A DNA stretch of 64,000 bases from Corythucha ciliata (GCA_038030265.1 CM075938.1:43827189-43891188), one strand, 5' to 3'; counted from the stretch's first letter, positions 12,172 through 40,386 are shown. Notes: generated by a model from the letters alone, not told the origin. Translations and numbers: made by a program.

Positions 12172-12578
12172 GAATTGCCTTATATAAATTACAAGGAAAT
12201 TAAGAAAACATTGAACTATCGAATTTTATTATTATCTTACAGCATTACAAACTGTTACTAAAATAATCATGTTGAAAAATTAAAAAAGCTTCGTTGCCAG
12301 TAAATGTCATTCAGCGTGTGCAGTTTTCAAGCCTAAAGATAAACAACATATCTACTGCATTTATTGGAAGAAAAGAAAGAACAAAATATATAATCATGAG
12401 CTGCACAGTAAATTATGCTTATCGCAATTTCCATTCGCATTGTCATTTTTGATCTTTTTACGATGATAGATCGATAATTTAGACGATTTTTAAGAAATAT
12501 TTTAATTCAAAAAAGCCTCAATTTTGTATGTAAACTCAGTACAAGAAATGTCTTGTGATGAAACAGGCGAAGTTCATG

Positions 12579-12584
12579 AATAAA
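12579..12584 (+). terminator. Candidate polyadenylation signal AATAAA
   Basis: First clear AATAAA downstream of the uridine phosphorylase stop, 841 bp away. A nearer variant signal could be used instead, so this is only a candidate. Confidence 0.3.
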
Positions 12585-13194
12585 CTTATAAAGAACTAAC
12601 AGTGACTCCTTTCTCAGAGTCCTAATTTGGGTTGGTATGGCTAAAATTCAATACATCTGGCGGAGAGATTGTTTCTTTTACACAAATTGCTATGGAAAGA
12701 GGTATTTCTATAGCTAAGCGCTAGCCGTTTAGGAACCAAAGTGATCAATTTAAAGTTGCTTTGATGTTTTTCGGTCGAAAAATAAAGTCCAGGTATGAGC
12801 CCTTCTTCGCAGTTTTAGTACGAATATGAGCGCTTTCTCCAAGCCTTTTTACCATTTGCTTGCCCCTAGCCTAAAATAGCACTCCAACTCCAGTGTGCCT
12901 TTTCAATTTTAGCCGCCTAAGTACCTACAAAAAACTTGGAATCTGTGCATTTTTTTTTCTATTTTAGCCTCGAAGTAGCCTCCGTTGGACGCGAATTAGT
13001 ATATTTCTAAATCAGAGCCTCCAGAATTCAGAACAGCACTTTCGTGGGCTGAATCGAATATTCACCCACAAAAATTGCTGATAACCTGCAACGTTCTATT
13101 CTCCAGGTCGTCGAATATAAGTACTTGAAGTAGCCAAATCACCGTCCAACCGGGATACCAAGACTCTTTTTCGAGTACCTACCTATAACCTACA

Positions 13195-13560
13195 TCCACC
13201 TAAAAACCTTAAAGCCTAAGACCTAAAAATCCTCCATTTGAATGGAACTAAATTGGTTTTTTAAGGAGTCAATCCTGCTAAATTGTTTTTTTTTTGTGGA
13301 GTCGATCCTTCGAAATTGGATTTTTGGGCGTCAAAACCCCGCGAAATTGAGTTCTCTGTGGATGCCAAATTCACGTCATTCGGGTGCAAAGGGCTGAAAT
13401 ATTCGAAAAAGGTTCTTAAACAATTTTTGGACAGTTGGAAAGAGCTCAACCACGCGAAATTGCAATTTTGAAGAACCCAGAACGGTTAATATGATTTTTG
13501 ATTGAGTCAACCTCGTGAAATTATATTTTAGAATAGTTCAACAACACAAAGTTGGGACTT
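13195..13560 (+). repeat. Degenerate GCGAAATTGG array
   Basis: Units of roughly 45-60 bp built on GGAGTCAATCCTGCGAAATTG followed by a T-rich stretch, repeated about seven times with heavy divergence. Similar in build to the other arrays of the window but with a different unit. Confidence 0.5.
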
Positions 13561-14244
13561 TTATAGTCTGTCCACTTATTGATGGACTCTCGAACGCGTT
13601 GCTTCATTTCGATATAGTTCGATTTGTTCACTCCCACAAAAACAGATCTCAGCAAGAAAACTACTACGGGCACTATAGTTACGTTTCGACGCTACGCAGT
13701 GATAATTTGATCTGAAATTATTCCAGGTGAGTTATTTTTAGGAGAAGGGGTAAAGGGGAAGCTCATTCCACTAAATTCAAGGGCGGGCGAGAGTCCATCC
13801 CTACGTGTTCAGACTATAATTTTTTTTTCCTACACCCCACCAGGAATCAGCCTCTTACGTACGTTCGAAGGCAGCTGAGCGACGCGGAATTGATGTCATT
13901 AATTGCAAATTAGACGACCCTTGTCTTAGGACTTTTCAAGGGATTACTCCCCCCTCACCGCACCACCATAGTCACCCTGCAGTGAATTCGAGGGAGTGGG
14001 GAGGCTGAAAATAAAGAATTAAACTTTATTGAAGCTAAATACTTACCATTTTTTACTTGTTTTGAGTTCCGAGAAAAAATTGCTCCCAGGGAGGGTCATT
14101 AAGCTCGCCAATTCCACACGCTCCGTACTTTTGCTAGTCGACGCCAGTTGGAAGCTATTTTGTATTGAAAACGTTGTGTCGTTCTCGTTCGCAGTCTTGT
14201 TATTTTATATTTTTTGTATATTAATGTTGGTGTACTGGTGTAGG

Positions 14245-15470
14245 CAGTGGCGTAGGTAGGAATTTGTCCTGGGGGGGGGGGCGATCAGATTGAAATCTCG
14301 TAAGGGTGAGGGGAGGGGGTAATTTCACATTTTAGTCCTCATTCCACCCAGCAAGCACACTCTTGAATCTGGACATCTTGCTGGCCTCATCATGGTATCA
14401 ATCTCTCAGTTAGGGGCGATTTTTGGACTCTACCCGCAAATTAGCGCTTTTTTGGTCGAGTGTATCGTTCTTCTCAATTTCAGCCGCAGATTAGCGGTTT
14501 TGCCCCACCCCCTCCCATAGCCATGAACTCACGCATTTTCTCAACTTTAGGAGCAAAGTATCGTTTCTCAATTTTAGCAGTGAATTTTCGCTTTTCCTAA
14601 ATTTTAGCAGCGTGTTAGCGTTTCCAACCCGTTCATCACCTACCGAGAATTGGCGTTTGACTCAATTTAAGCTGCAAATTAGCACTTTTTCCCATTTTTA
14701 ACTGAGAATTAGCAATTTTCCACAATTTGAACTGAAAATTAACGTTTTTCTTAATTTTAGCTGCGCTAATTGGTGATTTTTTCAATTTTTGCCGCGAACT
14801 AGTGATTTTCTTCATTTTGTATCCGCAAATTAACGTTTTTTCACAACTTTATATCTGCAAATTGCAAATTAGCGATTTTTCCCAATTTCAGCTGTGAAAT
14901 AGCGTTTTGTGCTAATTTTGCGGCCATTCAGCATCCTATTCCCTTTTTCATACGCGAATGGGCGATTTTACGCCATTTCAGTTGTGTATTTGCCATTTTT
15001 GTCCAATTTGAACCTGAAAGTGTGTTTTATTTGTCAATTTTATAGCGTGTTTTCTCAACTTTGACCTCGGGGTTTGCCCAAATACAACACTTTTGCGTTG
15101 ATTTCCACAATTTATTCGTAGAATGGCCTCTGGAAGTTGCATCGCGAGACCAAGAATCAGCGCTTTTTAGGAGCTATAGCCACGAATATTACAGATTTTT
15201 GTCTGTTAGAGGGTCCGGGGCGAACCCCCCCCCCCCCCCCGTACCTCGGTACACTACTGCGTTGTGTCTGAAGTCCAAGGAAAAAGCTGAACGTACTCGG
15301 ACCTTTTCGGGCTGCTTCAAGTCCAGAAAATCTGCTAAACCTAACTTCAACGTGAAATGCTCACTTTTTGGAGATTTTATGGGGCTCTTCGTTGTGGTAC
15401 TATTGCTCCTTCGTTCGTATACTTGGAGCTCTGGGGGAGGATCTATCCCCCCCCCGTACCTACGCCCCTG
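14245..15470 (+). mobile_element. Complete array-bearing hAT-type element with perfect 8-bp TSD
   Basis: Left end CAGTGGCGTAGGTAGG and right end CGTACCTACGCCCCTG form a terminal inverted repeat (right end reversed: CAGGGGCGTAGGTACG). The octamer GGTGTAGG lies exactly at 14237-14244 and 15471-15478, the 8-bp target-site duplication expected of hAT transposons. Inside are a G11 run (14271-14281), a 130-bp segment shared with 5653-5820, the forward TTAGC/GCGAATTAG array (about 14420-15180), and C16 and C9 runs near the right end. There is no transposase, so it is non-autonomous. It lies between the convergent uridine phosphorylase and helicase genes. Confidence 0.88.
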
Positions 15471-15602
15471 GGTGTAGGAAAAATAGCGTACGATACTCGT
15501 ACGGCACTCCTCACTCCGTACTCGTGCGATTACGCTGCGTATCGTGCGCTAACTTTCACACTCGAACGGAATGAGGTGCGTTCGGCACTCGTAACGTAAT
15601 AC

Positions 15603-15785
15603 AGGGTGGATGCGTATAAGTGTGACAGGAAAAAAATGGGTAAAAGTAGACCTCATTTGTGAACGAAAACACCCCATAAGCCATGGTCCGAAAATCAAAA
15701 CCCTTCGAGATATGATTTTTCTAGCATCTTTCTAGGATAACATCATTTTCCTTGACTAAATGCGAGTAACTCGCTTCCCAGCTGG
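15603..15785 (+). mobile_element. MITE-like repeat, copy 1
   Basis: Starts TACAGGGTGGATGCGTATAAG. The GGGTAAAA-TAGACCTCATTTG and GAAAACACCCCATAA blocks recur inverted at 56494-56650. It ends near GAGTAACTCGCTTCCCAGCTG. It has no open frame. The first 40 bp also resemble the ends of the 18437-19850 foldback (GTATAAGTGTGACA, TGGGTAAAA), suggesting related families. Confidence 0.6.
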
Positions 15786-15965
15786 TGATGGGCAAGAATG
15801 GTCTTGGTTCTTGCCGTCTCGCAAAACTCTTGCAGCAAGATCAAGACCAAGACTTGATTGTGGACGCAAGACCAAGACCAAGACTTACCCTGCAAGAACA
15901 AAACTTCCTGCAAGACTCCGGGAATGTGTCTTGCGCAAGAACAAGATAGTCTTGTGCTAGACTCT
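15786..15965. repeat. CAAGAC-rich repeat, copy 1
   Basis: Dominated by GCAAGACCAAGAC and its complement (TCTTGCAAGACTCTTG), giving an inverted-repeat character. A second copy lies at 21096-21225. The frames it opens are low-complexity shadows. Confidence 0.6.
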
Positions 15966-16266
15966 TGCAAAAAGAAAAGATCGGAATGATTTTTAAGAAA
16001 AGCCAAGTAAATAAAAACCGCACTCATAGACAAAAAAGGTTGTATCCTTCTCCGCCACTCTTCATCATCATCTTATCTTTTATTTTTTCTGGTTTCATCT
16101 TTTTCCGTACTGGAGTTCTTACTTAGCTAAGTCGTTCTCTCCGCGTTGCGTTCAAGTTTTCGGTGAAGCGTGAAGGTAAAATGAGTGCCACCTGCCACCA
16201 AAGAAGAACCACCCGCTATTTCATCATCGAGAAGTAAATTTAAATAAATTTGTACTCCAATTGTAA

Positions 16267-16807
16267 AGGTGCCTGTACACTGCGCGAAACTTCCTCGCGA
16301 AACAGTTTCGCGAGGAAGCCTCGCGCAACGTGGGGTGTTTACACTAAGCGAAACAATTGAGGCGAGTCAAGCGAGGCAAGGTGAGCCACCAGTTTGGGCG
16401 AGGCAGCCATGCCAAGAGGATTTGTTTTTTCGGTGCCGGGGACTGCGGAGGCCTTTTCATTGTTGGTTGCGACCGAACGAGGACAAACGAACGACACAAT
16501 AATAAAAAACAAATAAAAAAGTTTCACCCGGTCACTATCTGCGTCACCGAAAATGAACGCTACTTCTCCTTCATTCACTATTTCCTCAGCACCCACCCCC
16601 TTTCACCGCGAGACAAAAGGGGCGTCTACACTAAGCGAAACAAGAAGGGTGAAACACTTTGATGCGCGCTAAAAAACCGACAACGGTTGGCTCGCCTCGA
16701 GACTGCCTCGCGCAACGTGTTTCGGGGTGAAACATCCATTTACATTACGCGAGACTTGACTCGCGAAACTGTTTCGCGAGGAAGTTTCGCGCAGTGTAAA
16801 GGCACCT
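16267..16807. mobile_element. PIF/Harbinger-type MITE with TAA TSD
   Basis: Terminal inverted repeats of about 45 bp start AGGTGCCTKTACACTGCGCG and continue through GAAACTTCCTCGCGAAACAG. TAA is duplicated on both sides (16264-16266 and 16808-16810), the TWA duplication typical of PIF/Harbinger. 541 bp. The ends contain nested GCGAAAC/GTTTCGC palindromes. No transposase. Confidence 0.8.
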
Positions 16808-16963
16808 TAAGTGAAAGGCATGAACAAAGCGAGGAATCAGCAAACTGTTTTCCTCGAGGAAATGTAGGAGAAATCTCAACACTTCGGACGGGATTCAAAA
16901 GACACATTCTCTCTTTTCATAAAAGCGATTCGCGATCCACAATAATTCTATTTTCTATCATTC

Positions 16964-18400
16964 AAAGGCGGATCTTTAGTAAAATTGGGTGGAAGGGGGG
17001 GGGGGTCACTCGAATCAGTTGTCAACAAAAAATATGGCGGAGGAGGCTGAAAAATCGCCGTACGCCATTCGATTTTCCTGGCGCTTCTAAATTCGGCTCA
17101 AGAATTCAAGACAACAAGTGCCTTCAATTATGGGCGGGGAAGCTGCTCGGGTCATTCCTCGCGAATCCCGTCCACCTCCGTCCAATCAACCCTCGTCTAC
17201 TAAACGGACTACACTTTCTAGCCTTATTTATGCACCAATCCTGGGTTTTAAGGACTTATTTCAATCTCCTTTTACGGCGCCTCTACCCAGTTTGGTCACC
17301 TTTTGAGTACGAATTTCAAACATTTTGTTAGTAGGTTTTACCATTTTTTGTCCGTCAAACCAAACCACTTTTTCGGCGCGAATGGTCAATTGCCATTTTT
17401 AAGACGAAAATTGTCAAGATGGTCTTTTTTATGGCCTGGAATAGTCGATGCGGTTTTTTTACGGCATGAATCTTCAAATTGACATTCTAGAGTCCGATAG
17501 TGGTCAAATTGGTCATTTTTGGAGCCGGTGGTGCCAAGTTTGATCTTTTCAGAGAGAGGAATTTTTGGTCATTTTCGAGCTCGAACGGTTGGTATTGCCA
17601 TTTATTTTCATGGCCTGAGTAGTCTGTGTAGGCAAGTATGAATATAGGGGTATGAGTATTTTATTTCATGTTTTTGGCCGTTTTTGGGTGCACGAATCGT
17701 CGATTTGGTCATTTATATATCAAGAATCATCATTTTTTGGCATTGTCATGGCGCCAATTGTTAGTTTAGCCATTTTTAGTGCGCATATAGATGCAAATTA
17801 TTCGGAGTCAGAACTACTTGGCAATATTTAGCGCGCAAATTGTCAGTTTAGCCATTTTGAAGGCCGCGTTTCAAAGCCGCAAATCTTCAATTTTGCCAAT
17901 TTAGGGCGCAAATGGTCATTTTAGCCTGTTTTAGGGCATGAATAGTCCGTTGAGGTAAAGCGCAAATAGTCAGTATTGAACCATGTTGAGCGAATGTTCA
18001 GGTTGGCCATTTTCGGGGCGAGAGTGGTCGATTTTACTATTATCAGGCCAGAACATTATATGGTTCGACATTTTAAATGCGCGAATCGTCATTTTTGTCT
18101 TTTTTAGGCGCGCAGTTAGTTGGGTCATGTTCAGGGCGCGTATAGTGTCAGTTTAGCCATTTCCTGATACGAGTCAGACCGCCCATTTATACAGTGAAAA
18201 TCGCCAGAAAATTGTCAGTTTAGCCATTTTCACAGCGCGAATCGTCCGAATTAGCATTTTATTTTGTTTGCGCGTATTATAGTCTGTTTATCCATTTTAG
18301 TGCATTTCATTTATGTCAAAATGCACTATTGGTCTCGTCGTGATGGTGGCAAACGTGGGTTATGGCATGTTTTTTTCATGTTTCAGAACCTCTAGAACAC
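16964..18400 (+). repeat. Degenerate GCGCGAATCGTCAGTTTAGCCATTTT array
   Basis: Opens with a transposon-end-like AAAGGCGGATCTTTAG (16965) and a G10 run near 17000. From about 17290 come more than twenty imperfect units of 35-45 bp, built from GGGCGCGAATCGTCA and TTTGGCCATTTT. The unit differs from the TTAGC/GCGAATTAG array, but the design (hAT-like end, G run, degenerate array) is the same. The right end is not found; a foldback element follows. Confidence 0.6.
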
Positions 18401-18436
18401 GAATTCAGTGGTCTCCGGAATATATATATATATATA

Positions 18437-19850
18437 TTGGATCCGTATAAGTGTGACAAAAAGTTTTGGGTAAAACTACGTTAAAAGTGGAGTAAAATGG
18501 TACCTTCGGAAGTGTCCTACGTCGATCCGTTCCGGAGTTATGATTTTTTTTTGTGTTTAAAAAAGTAACCAATGCTTGCTTCAAAAAATCCGCAATTTCT
18601 CAGCTTACATCGCACCAAATCCAAAAAGTGATGCCATTTTCAGAAACTACGGAACATTTCCTTTAGGATAGAGGCCATTTTATTGCGTGAAATAATCGTC
18701 AACACCCAGAAATCTGGCATTTTTTCCATTAATTTACGTGTCCTCTAAAATTTGTCCGTTTTACGAAAAGTCGCTGTACCCAAACAGCTTTCTCAACAGA
18801 TTTTCGGTGTATCACAAAAACTTCCCCGTCTTCTAAGCTTCCTTTTGGCGTGTTCACATTTCATGTTACCAGTGACGTTTCTCACAAAAACGTCACGAGA
18901 ATGCACAAAAACCGTGTTTTTACGAAACATGGGCCATTGTCTAAGGTATTCGTGAAGGGTGCGGAGAGATCGGCAGTAAGTGAGAACAGGATATCTTACC
19001 ATGGAGAAGATACCGCAGGCAAGAGACATTCAATTTGACCCCCCCCCCCCATCCATTTCTGCCGATCTTCTGAGCACCCTTCACGAATATTGTTGGCACC
19101 TAGCACATAAGCAATTGCCTATATTTTTCTGTCAAAATACTGTTTTAGAAAGGGAGGACAGAATATTTTAGGAAGGAGAAGATATCGTAGGCAAACGGCA
19201 TTCAATTGTACCCCCCCCCCCTGAATGGCGACAATTTAATGAATCACTGGTGGGGAAGGGGTCAAATCGAATGCCTCTTGCCTTCTCCATGGTAAGATAT
19301 CCTGATCTCATTTACCGCCGATCTCCCTGCACCCTTCACGAATACCGTAGACAATGTCCATGTTTCGTAAAAACACGGTTTTTGTGCATTCTCGTGACGT
19401 TTTGGGAAACGTCAGTGGTAACATGAAATGTGAACACGCCAAAAGGAAGCTTAGAAGACGGGGAAGTTTTTGTGATACACCGAAAATCTGTTGAGAAAGC
19501 TGTTTGGGTACAGCGACTTTTCGTAAAACGGACAAATTTTAGAGGACACGTAAATTAATGGAAAAAATGCCAGATTTCTGGGTGTTGACGATTATTTCAC
19601 GCAATAAAATGGCCTCTATCCTAAAGGAAATGTTCCGTAGTTTCTGAAAATGGCATCACTTTTTGGATTTGGTGCGATGTAAGCTGAGAAATTGCGGATT
19701 TTTTGAAGCAAGCATTGGTTACTTTTTTAAACACAAAAAAAAATCATAACTCCGGAACGGATCGACGTAGGACACTTCCGAAGGTACCATTTTACTCCAC
19801 TTTTAACGTAGTTTTACCCAAAACTTTTTGTCACACTTATACGGATCCAA
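18437..19850. mobile_element. 1.4-kb foldback element
   Basis: Two arms of about 590 bp (18437-19039 and 19850-19261 reversed) are near-identical inverted copies beginning TTGGATCCGTATAAGTGTGA. They differ by scattered substitutions and one indel of about 11 bp. The roughly 220-bp centre repeats parts of the arms and has two poly-C runs (19039-19050, 19211-19221). (TA)n tracts abut both ends (18416-18437 and 19851-19870), so a TA duplication cannot be separated from the microsatellite. Open frames appear in both arms because the arms are the same sequence; none looks like a real gene. Confidence 0.85.
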
Positions 19851-19869
19851 TATATATACATATATATAT

Positions 19870-20818
19870 AAGCTTATGGCCGTTTTCTTGTTAGCACGAT
19901 AACTCTCGAAGAAATTAATTTAGCGGAACGCGCCTTGGCACAAAAATCAGTAGTCATTAGACCCCGGTCGGTATTGCATTTGGGCCAAATCGGTCAAGAT
20001 GGGGGGGGGGGAATAAGGGTTGAAATGGTAAAAAAATCACTTCAAATCACCTGTTGATTCTAGAAGCATTATATTCGGTAAGTATACTCCATGTTAGAGT
20101 AGCCTTTGATTCCCATTTTAATTTTCCAAAAAAGCCAAGGTGGTGGGGGTGGTCCTTCCGGTCTGGAAGTGTAAAAATAGCGTTGAACTTCACTAGCTCA
20201 TCTTAGCGCTCTAAAATTCGACTCAATAATTTAATGTAACGAATGCCCTGGGATCCATTGAGATATGTCGAAAACTTTGATGGGGGGGGGGTTGAAATGG
20301 GGGATTAAATTTCAAAAAAATCGCTTAAATTCACACGTTTAGGTATTATATATCCGGCACAAAAATTTAATATAACAAAGCCCTTGGAAAACTACCGAAA
20401 CTTTTCGTCATTTTTGAAGAGAGGGTGGTGAAAATAGAGGAGGAAGTTCGGCTTAATGAAACAAATTATGGTATCAAAATTATTGCTTCTGGGACGGCTT
20501 AGGGTATACGTATACGGAATGAAATGCACTCTTTCCGACCGCCAGCTGCCGGAGCGAAATTTTTCTGCGTTTGGAAGAGCTATTTTTAGTAAGTATTGGC
20601 AATTTTTTTTAGCACATCCTTGGCTGAATAAACCGGCTGGTCAACGATAATCTTCTACGGGGTGAAATTGAAGGTTTTGGCAACTATGGCTACGTCCCTT
20701 AAGTTATAATATGTAGGTTATGTGTATTGCCATGAAATAATGTAAAAAGAAAGTGGCACATATATTCTTAGTGACCCCCCGGCCCGCGTGGCCGGTCAAT
20801 CCTTTGTATCCGCCCCTG
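19870..20818 (-). mobile_element. Repeat ending in a hAT-like terminus
   Basis: Ends TTTGTATCCGCCCCTG at 20818, the reverse of the 2505 terminus. The body has three diverged repeats built on a G-run followed by GTTGAAATGG and TTCAAAAAAATCGCTTAAAT (G11 at 20001, G10 at 20282). The left end is unclear, so the start is approximate. Confidence 0.45.
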
Positions 20819-21095
20819 GTTAGGAAAAGGAGTGGGGAGTGGCAGGGGACGGCTGATGATGAAAGGGGTTGATGGTAAGGGGAGGCGTTAACAATTATTA
20901 TGTAGGTACATTAATTTTTGCTTGCTTCTGTTTATCTAATGATTTGAGGGGGGTGGGTCAGTATGACCTCTGGATGCGCCCTAGTCATCGTTGACAGTGG
21001 CTAAATCCCTAGCACCTTAAAAGTTACTGAATACTGATTTATTTCCCTCATTTTTAACTTCCGAGAAAGAACAAGTAAGTTCATAGTAGTGACCG

Positions 21096-21225
21096 CCCCC
21101 CCCCTCCGTTCTAGCGTGCAAGAGCCTTGCGAGACTCTTGCGCAAGAGCAAGACCAAGAACAAGACTGAGCCTGCGAGACCAAGACTGGATTGCGAATGC
21201 AAGACCAAGACGCAAGACTAGGTGC
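21096..21225. repeat. CAAGAC-rich repeat, copy 2
   Basis: Same family as 15786-15965: GAGACTCTTGCGCAAGAGCAAGACC followed by GCAAGACCAAGAC units, preceded by a C9 run. Confidence 0.6.
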
Positions 21226-21829
21226 TACCTATCCTACTAGATATCTCGAAAGCGTCTGGGAGTCTTAAAATGACTCGTTTATGTGCACACGCACTCAGAC
21301 TCTCACTATACTTCGGACGAGAACTGGGTTTCCCGCGCACTCGTCAATTTTTGAGGGTTTAAATCTCAGGAATTGGTCGTACGGAGCTGTATATAGGCTT
21401 AAATTGACACAAATGTAATCTACTTCAAGAATTCTAAGGAGCGTAATCATCGAAAAGTCCATAGATCAAAAATTAAAAGCGATTGAGTGCAAATAGTCAA
21501 ACAATTTCGAGGTTTAATGTGATTTTCGACGTGTAGACCACTGATTTTTTGTTGGCATTGTTCAGATTCGGATTCAGCAACCCCAAAAACATATAAATCC
21601 GTTGATAAAAAAAACGTCAATACGTTTGTCCAGAAACAGGCTTTCCGGAGCCCTAATTGACTGGACTATTTGCAATAAAAATAAATAGAGAGACCAAGGG
21701 TGGACCACCAATTGCATTCCTCGATGTAGGCTGACGCAAAAATGGGTAAATTGCTCGAGAAATAAGACACAAGGTGTTCGAAAAGAAAAAATGCTGAGAT
21801 TTTATATATTTTTTAGTTAATTATTTATC
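21226..21829. other. Intergenic DNA, nothing recognised
   Basis: No repeated unit, open frame or motif that I recognise. Confidence 0.5.
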
Positions 21830-23253
21830 TTCTTTGTTTGTTTCAAGCTCCTTGAAAATGTCGACATCCAATCGTCCCTTTTAAGCCTTTCCATTCATTT
21901 TACCTTTAAGTTTATAAGGAAAAAAATATCACAAATAAAACAAACGATTACGGTAAATTATTATAATTCGAAATTATCTCGTTTCACTACGCATTAATCG
22001 GCTACGCTTAGAATATAAAAAAAACGTTAAACGAGTTTCATCTATTTTTAACATCACCATGTTTTTGTCAACGTAGCTATTTTTTTCCTTTAAATTTCAA
22101 CAAAATAAATCTAGTTTCTACGGAACAAGAAAAATTGGGAGACAGCTATTACGATACAGCGATAAGTTTTTTTTTGTTTTTTTTTTTTAAATTTATTTTC
22201 TTTTCAAATCCTCTCTCAGACGAATCTTTTGTGTAACTGTTTAAAAAAATATCATCATTGTTGTTGTTGTTATTATAGTTCAGTGGTATTTACGAACTCT
22301 AAATAATATTGCCCGTCTGCAGCTTCACAAGCTTATAGTTTTTGAAAGGGTGGAAGAGAAGTGGGAGGGGGGCGAGAAAGAAGGATAAAAATTGTTTTCA
22401 GTTGAAAGAAGGAAAAATTAAAGAAAGAGATGTTGCATAATGTTCTCTGCAGAGACTTCGTTTGCCCCGAAGTCCAAAAACCGTTACCCAACCATAAGGC
22501 ACTTTTTCGAGATACTACTCTTAAGTAACAAGTTCAAGCTGCGAAAAAAATATAAAAAAATCGTGTTCACTGTTCCAAAGTATCACACTGTTTTGTAAAA
22601 GGAACTATTAATAATAAAGAGTAATAGACGAAATAAATCTGTTCAAGTGCCTCGAATAGTAACGAGAAAAATATAGCAACGCTCACGTTAAAAAAAAAAA
22701 AAAAAAATCATAAAAAATAAAAAAGTCTAAATAAATATCATTAATATAAATATAATAGAAATATGTACTACTATTTTGTACAGAAACTTACGTTCCCAAG
22801 TTAGTTCATGGGCACTAACTATGATAACAAGATATTTACATGATGCCAAACTAGGAAAAATCAATCCAAAGGAACACTTGAAACTTTTTCAACGTAATTG
22901 ACTCAAAAAACAAAATGTCTCATCAAATACGAAAGGAAGTCGGTTAATTCAAATCTTTTCCTGACAGCACTCAGCGTTATCAACAATATTTCGTCAAATT
23001 TCACTTTAAATTTAACAACCTATTAATTATTTTATGATAAAAATCACAGCGTTAATGCCCCTAACTTAGAGTACAAAAATGTACATTTAGAGCATGCAAA
23101 AGATGCAGAAAGGCTTTAGGAGGGAAAAAAAAGAAAAAAGGAGATCACCTATAGCGATTGGCTGAGAGAGGTGTTTACTTTTTAAGCAAAAAGTTGAACT
23201 TAAAAATAAAAATGTTTATATAAATTATCTTCCAAGAAAAAAGAAAAATAAAT
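21830..23253 (-). other. Probable 3'UTR of the DDX3/belle helicase
   Basis: Lies directly after the helicase stop on the - strand. It is AT-rich, with many short A or T tracts, and unlike its surroundings is free of transposon ends and arrays, which suggests selection on a long 3'UTR. An AATAAA (reverse of TTTATT) at 22197-22192 is a possible polyadenylation signal. The extent is inferred. Confidence 0.4.
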
Positions 23254-39088
<15,835 letters not shown>

Positions 39089-39878
39089 ATTACTATTAAT
39101 CAAAGATTGATTGAAGAGAGCTCTTTGTTCCAAAGTTGCCTTGCCAAGTAACAATAAAATAAAATAAAAAAAATTAATACAGGAGGAGAGTCAACTACTC
39201 GGAAGTGATGGGTGAACTGCGAATCTTGTCCTTCTCTCGCGGCCGTCGTGGGTTGTTTGAAAACTCGGCAATCGATTCTTAAGACGAGCAAGTGATTCGA
39301 GTCGCGGGCAGCTTTTAAACGTCGGGGGAAAATTGCCTTTTTCAGTCCTTTCCACTCCAAGAAGCATTCACGAAGAAACAATTCTGCTTCACTCAAATTT
39401 TACTCGAATTATTTCGTAATAAATAAAAAGGAAGAATGAAACGGAAACTTTGCTTGGGCTTGCCTTGATTTATTTCAGAATGAACTTGTATTTTACTACC
39501 CTCACATTTTTTCTCAAGTTGGGGTCGTGAAATGTCTAGAGTGAGATTTTTTCCTTGTTTATGTTAGTTACGATTCGAAAGCGATTGAGCGCGAAATATC
39601 GTAGTTTTGTCAGAAATAATTTTGTCCAACAAACTGGTGGAAAGCGGAGTGAGCCGGTGTGGGGAAATCAGTACTCAATGTCAATGCTTTTGACGCATCT
39701 CAAATACAAACGTTTGAACAGTTTTTGTCGATTTTCGGGAACTAGGTTCTTGTTTACTCGTGGGCGCATCGCGTAGCGGCGGCCAGGCCAGCTTCAAGTT
39801 TTAGCTTAACCCCCCCCCCCTCATCAAGCATCATTACAAACCAAATCCGTTGGTTTTGCTGCATTGTGGCGAGTCTAT
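39089..39878 (-). other. Upstream region and probable 5'UTR of the helicase
   Basis: Just 5' of the helicase ATG, reading on the - strand, a T-rich tract followed by TTGGCAAG (about 39165-39140) could be an acceptor for a 5'UTR intron. No TATA box was found. A C10 run lies at about 39811-39820. Confidence 0.35.
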
Positions 39879-40386
39879 GGTAACCAGACGTCCTACTTTC
39901 GTTGGACATGCCCATATTTTTTTAGATAGTCCGGGAACGTCCGGGCTCATTTTTAAGGTGTCCGGGGAGAGATCAAAATTGTCCTACTTTTCGGTATCAA
40001 GTTGTAACGTCTAGTCCCAACATCTTTCACGTTCAAGCTGAGGGGCTTTAGCAACACTCATCCAACAAAACCGTCAAAACAGATAATTTGGACAATCACA
40101 CGCGTTTTTGCACTTTACAAAACCAAATTTCTCCATTTTAACTCTGCCGACCCTACACTTCACCGAATTTTGTTCAATTAAAACAACATTTTGCGGATTC
40201 GTATTGTTCAAATCCCAATTATTCGAGGAGTTTTCGCAATGCGCAATGCGTTTTTGTTGGGTTCCTATAATTACATTGCTTTTGCTCTTTTAAAAACCAG
40301 TTTTGTGGACTTCCGATCACTCAAACCCCAATTTTGTGGAGTGAGCTTCAAAACACTGAATTTTTGGGTTGGCACAGGTTCTGTTA

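Larger units (their letters stand above)
11739..13190. other. Probable 3'UTR of uridine phosphorylase and intergenic DNA
   Basis: AT-rich sequence after the uridine phosphorylase stop, free of transposon ends up to about 12600, which suits a 3'UTR. It contains the AAC microsatellite and a candidate polyadenylation signal. From about 12780 to 13000 fragments of the TTAGC-type array appear. Confidence 0.4.

Noticed and set aside
16687..17331. 214-codon open frame on the + strand
   Set aside because: It runs through the MITE end, flanking DNA and repeat units with no domain similarity; an artefact of repeat composition.
18752..19535. Matching open frames at 18752 (+) and 19535 (-) as a gene pair
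   Set aside because: They are the same stretch of the two foldback arms; frames are short and without domains.
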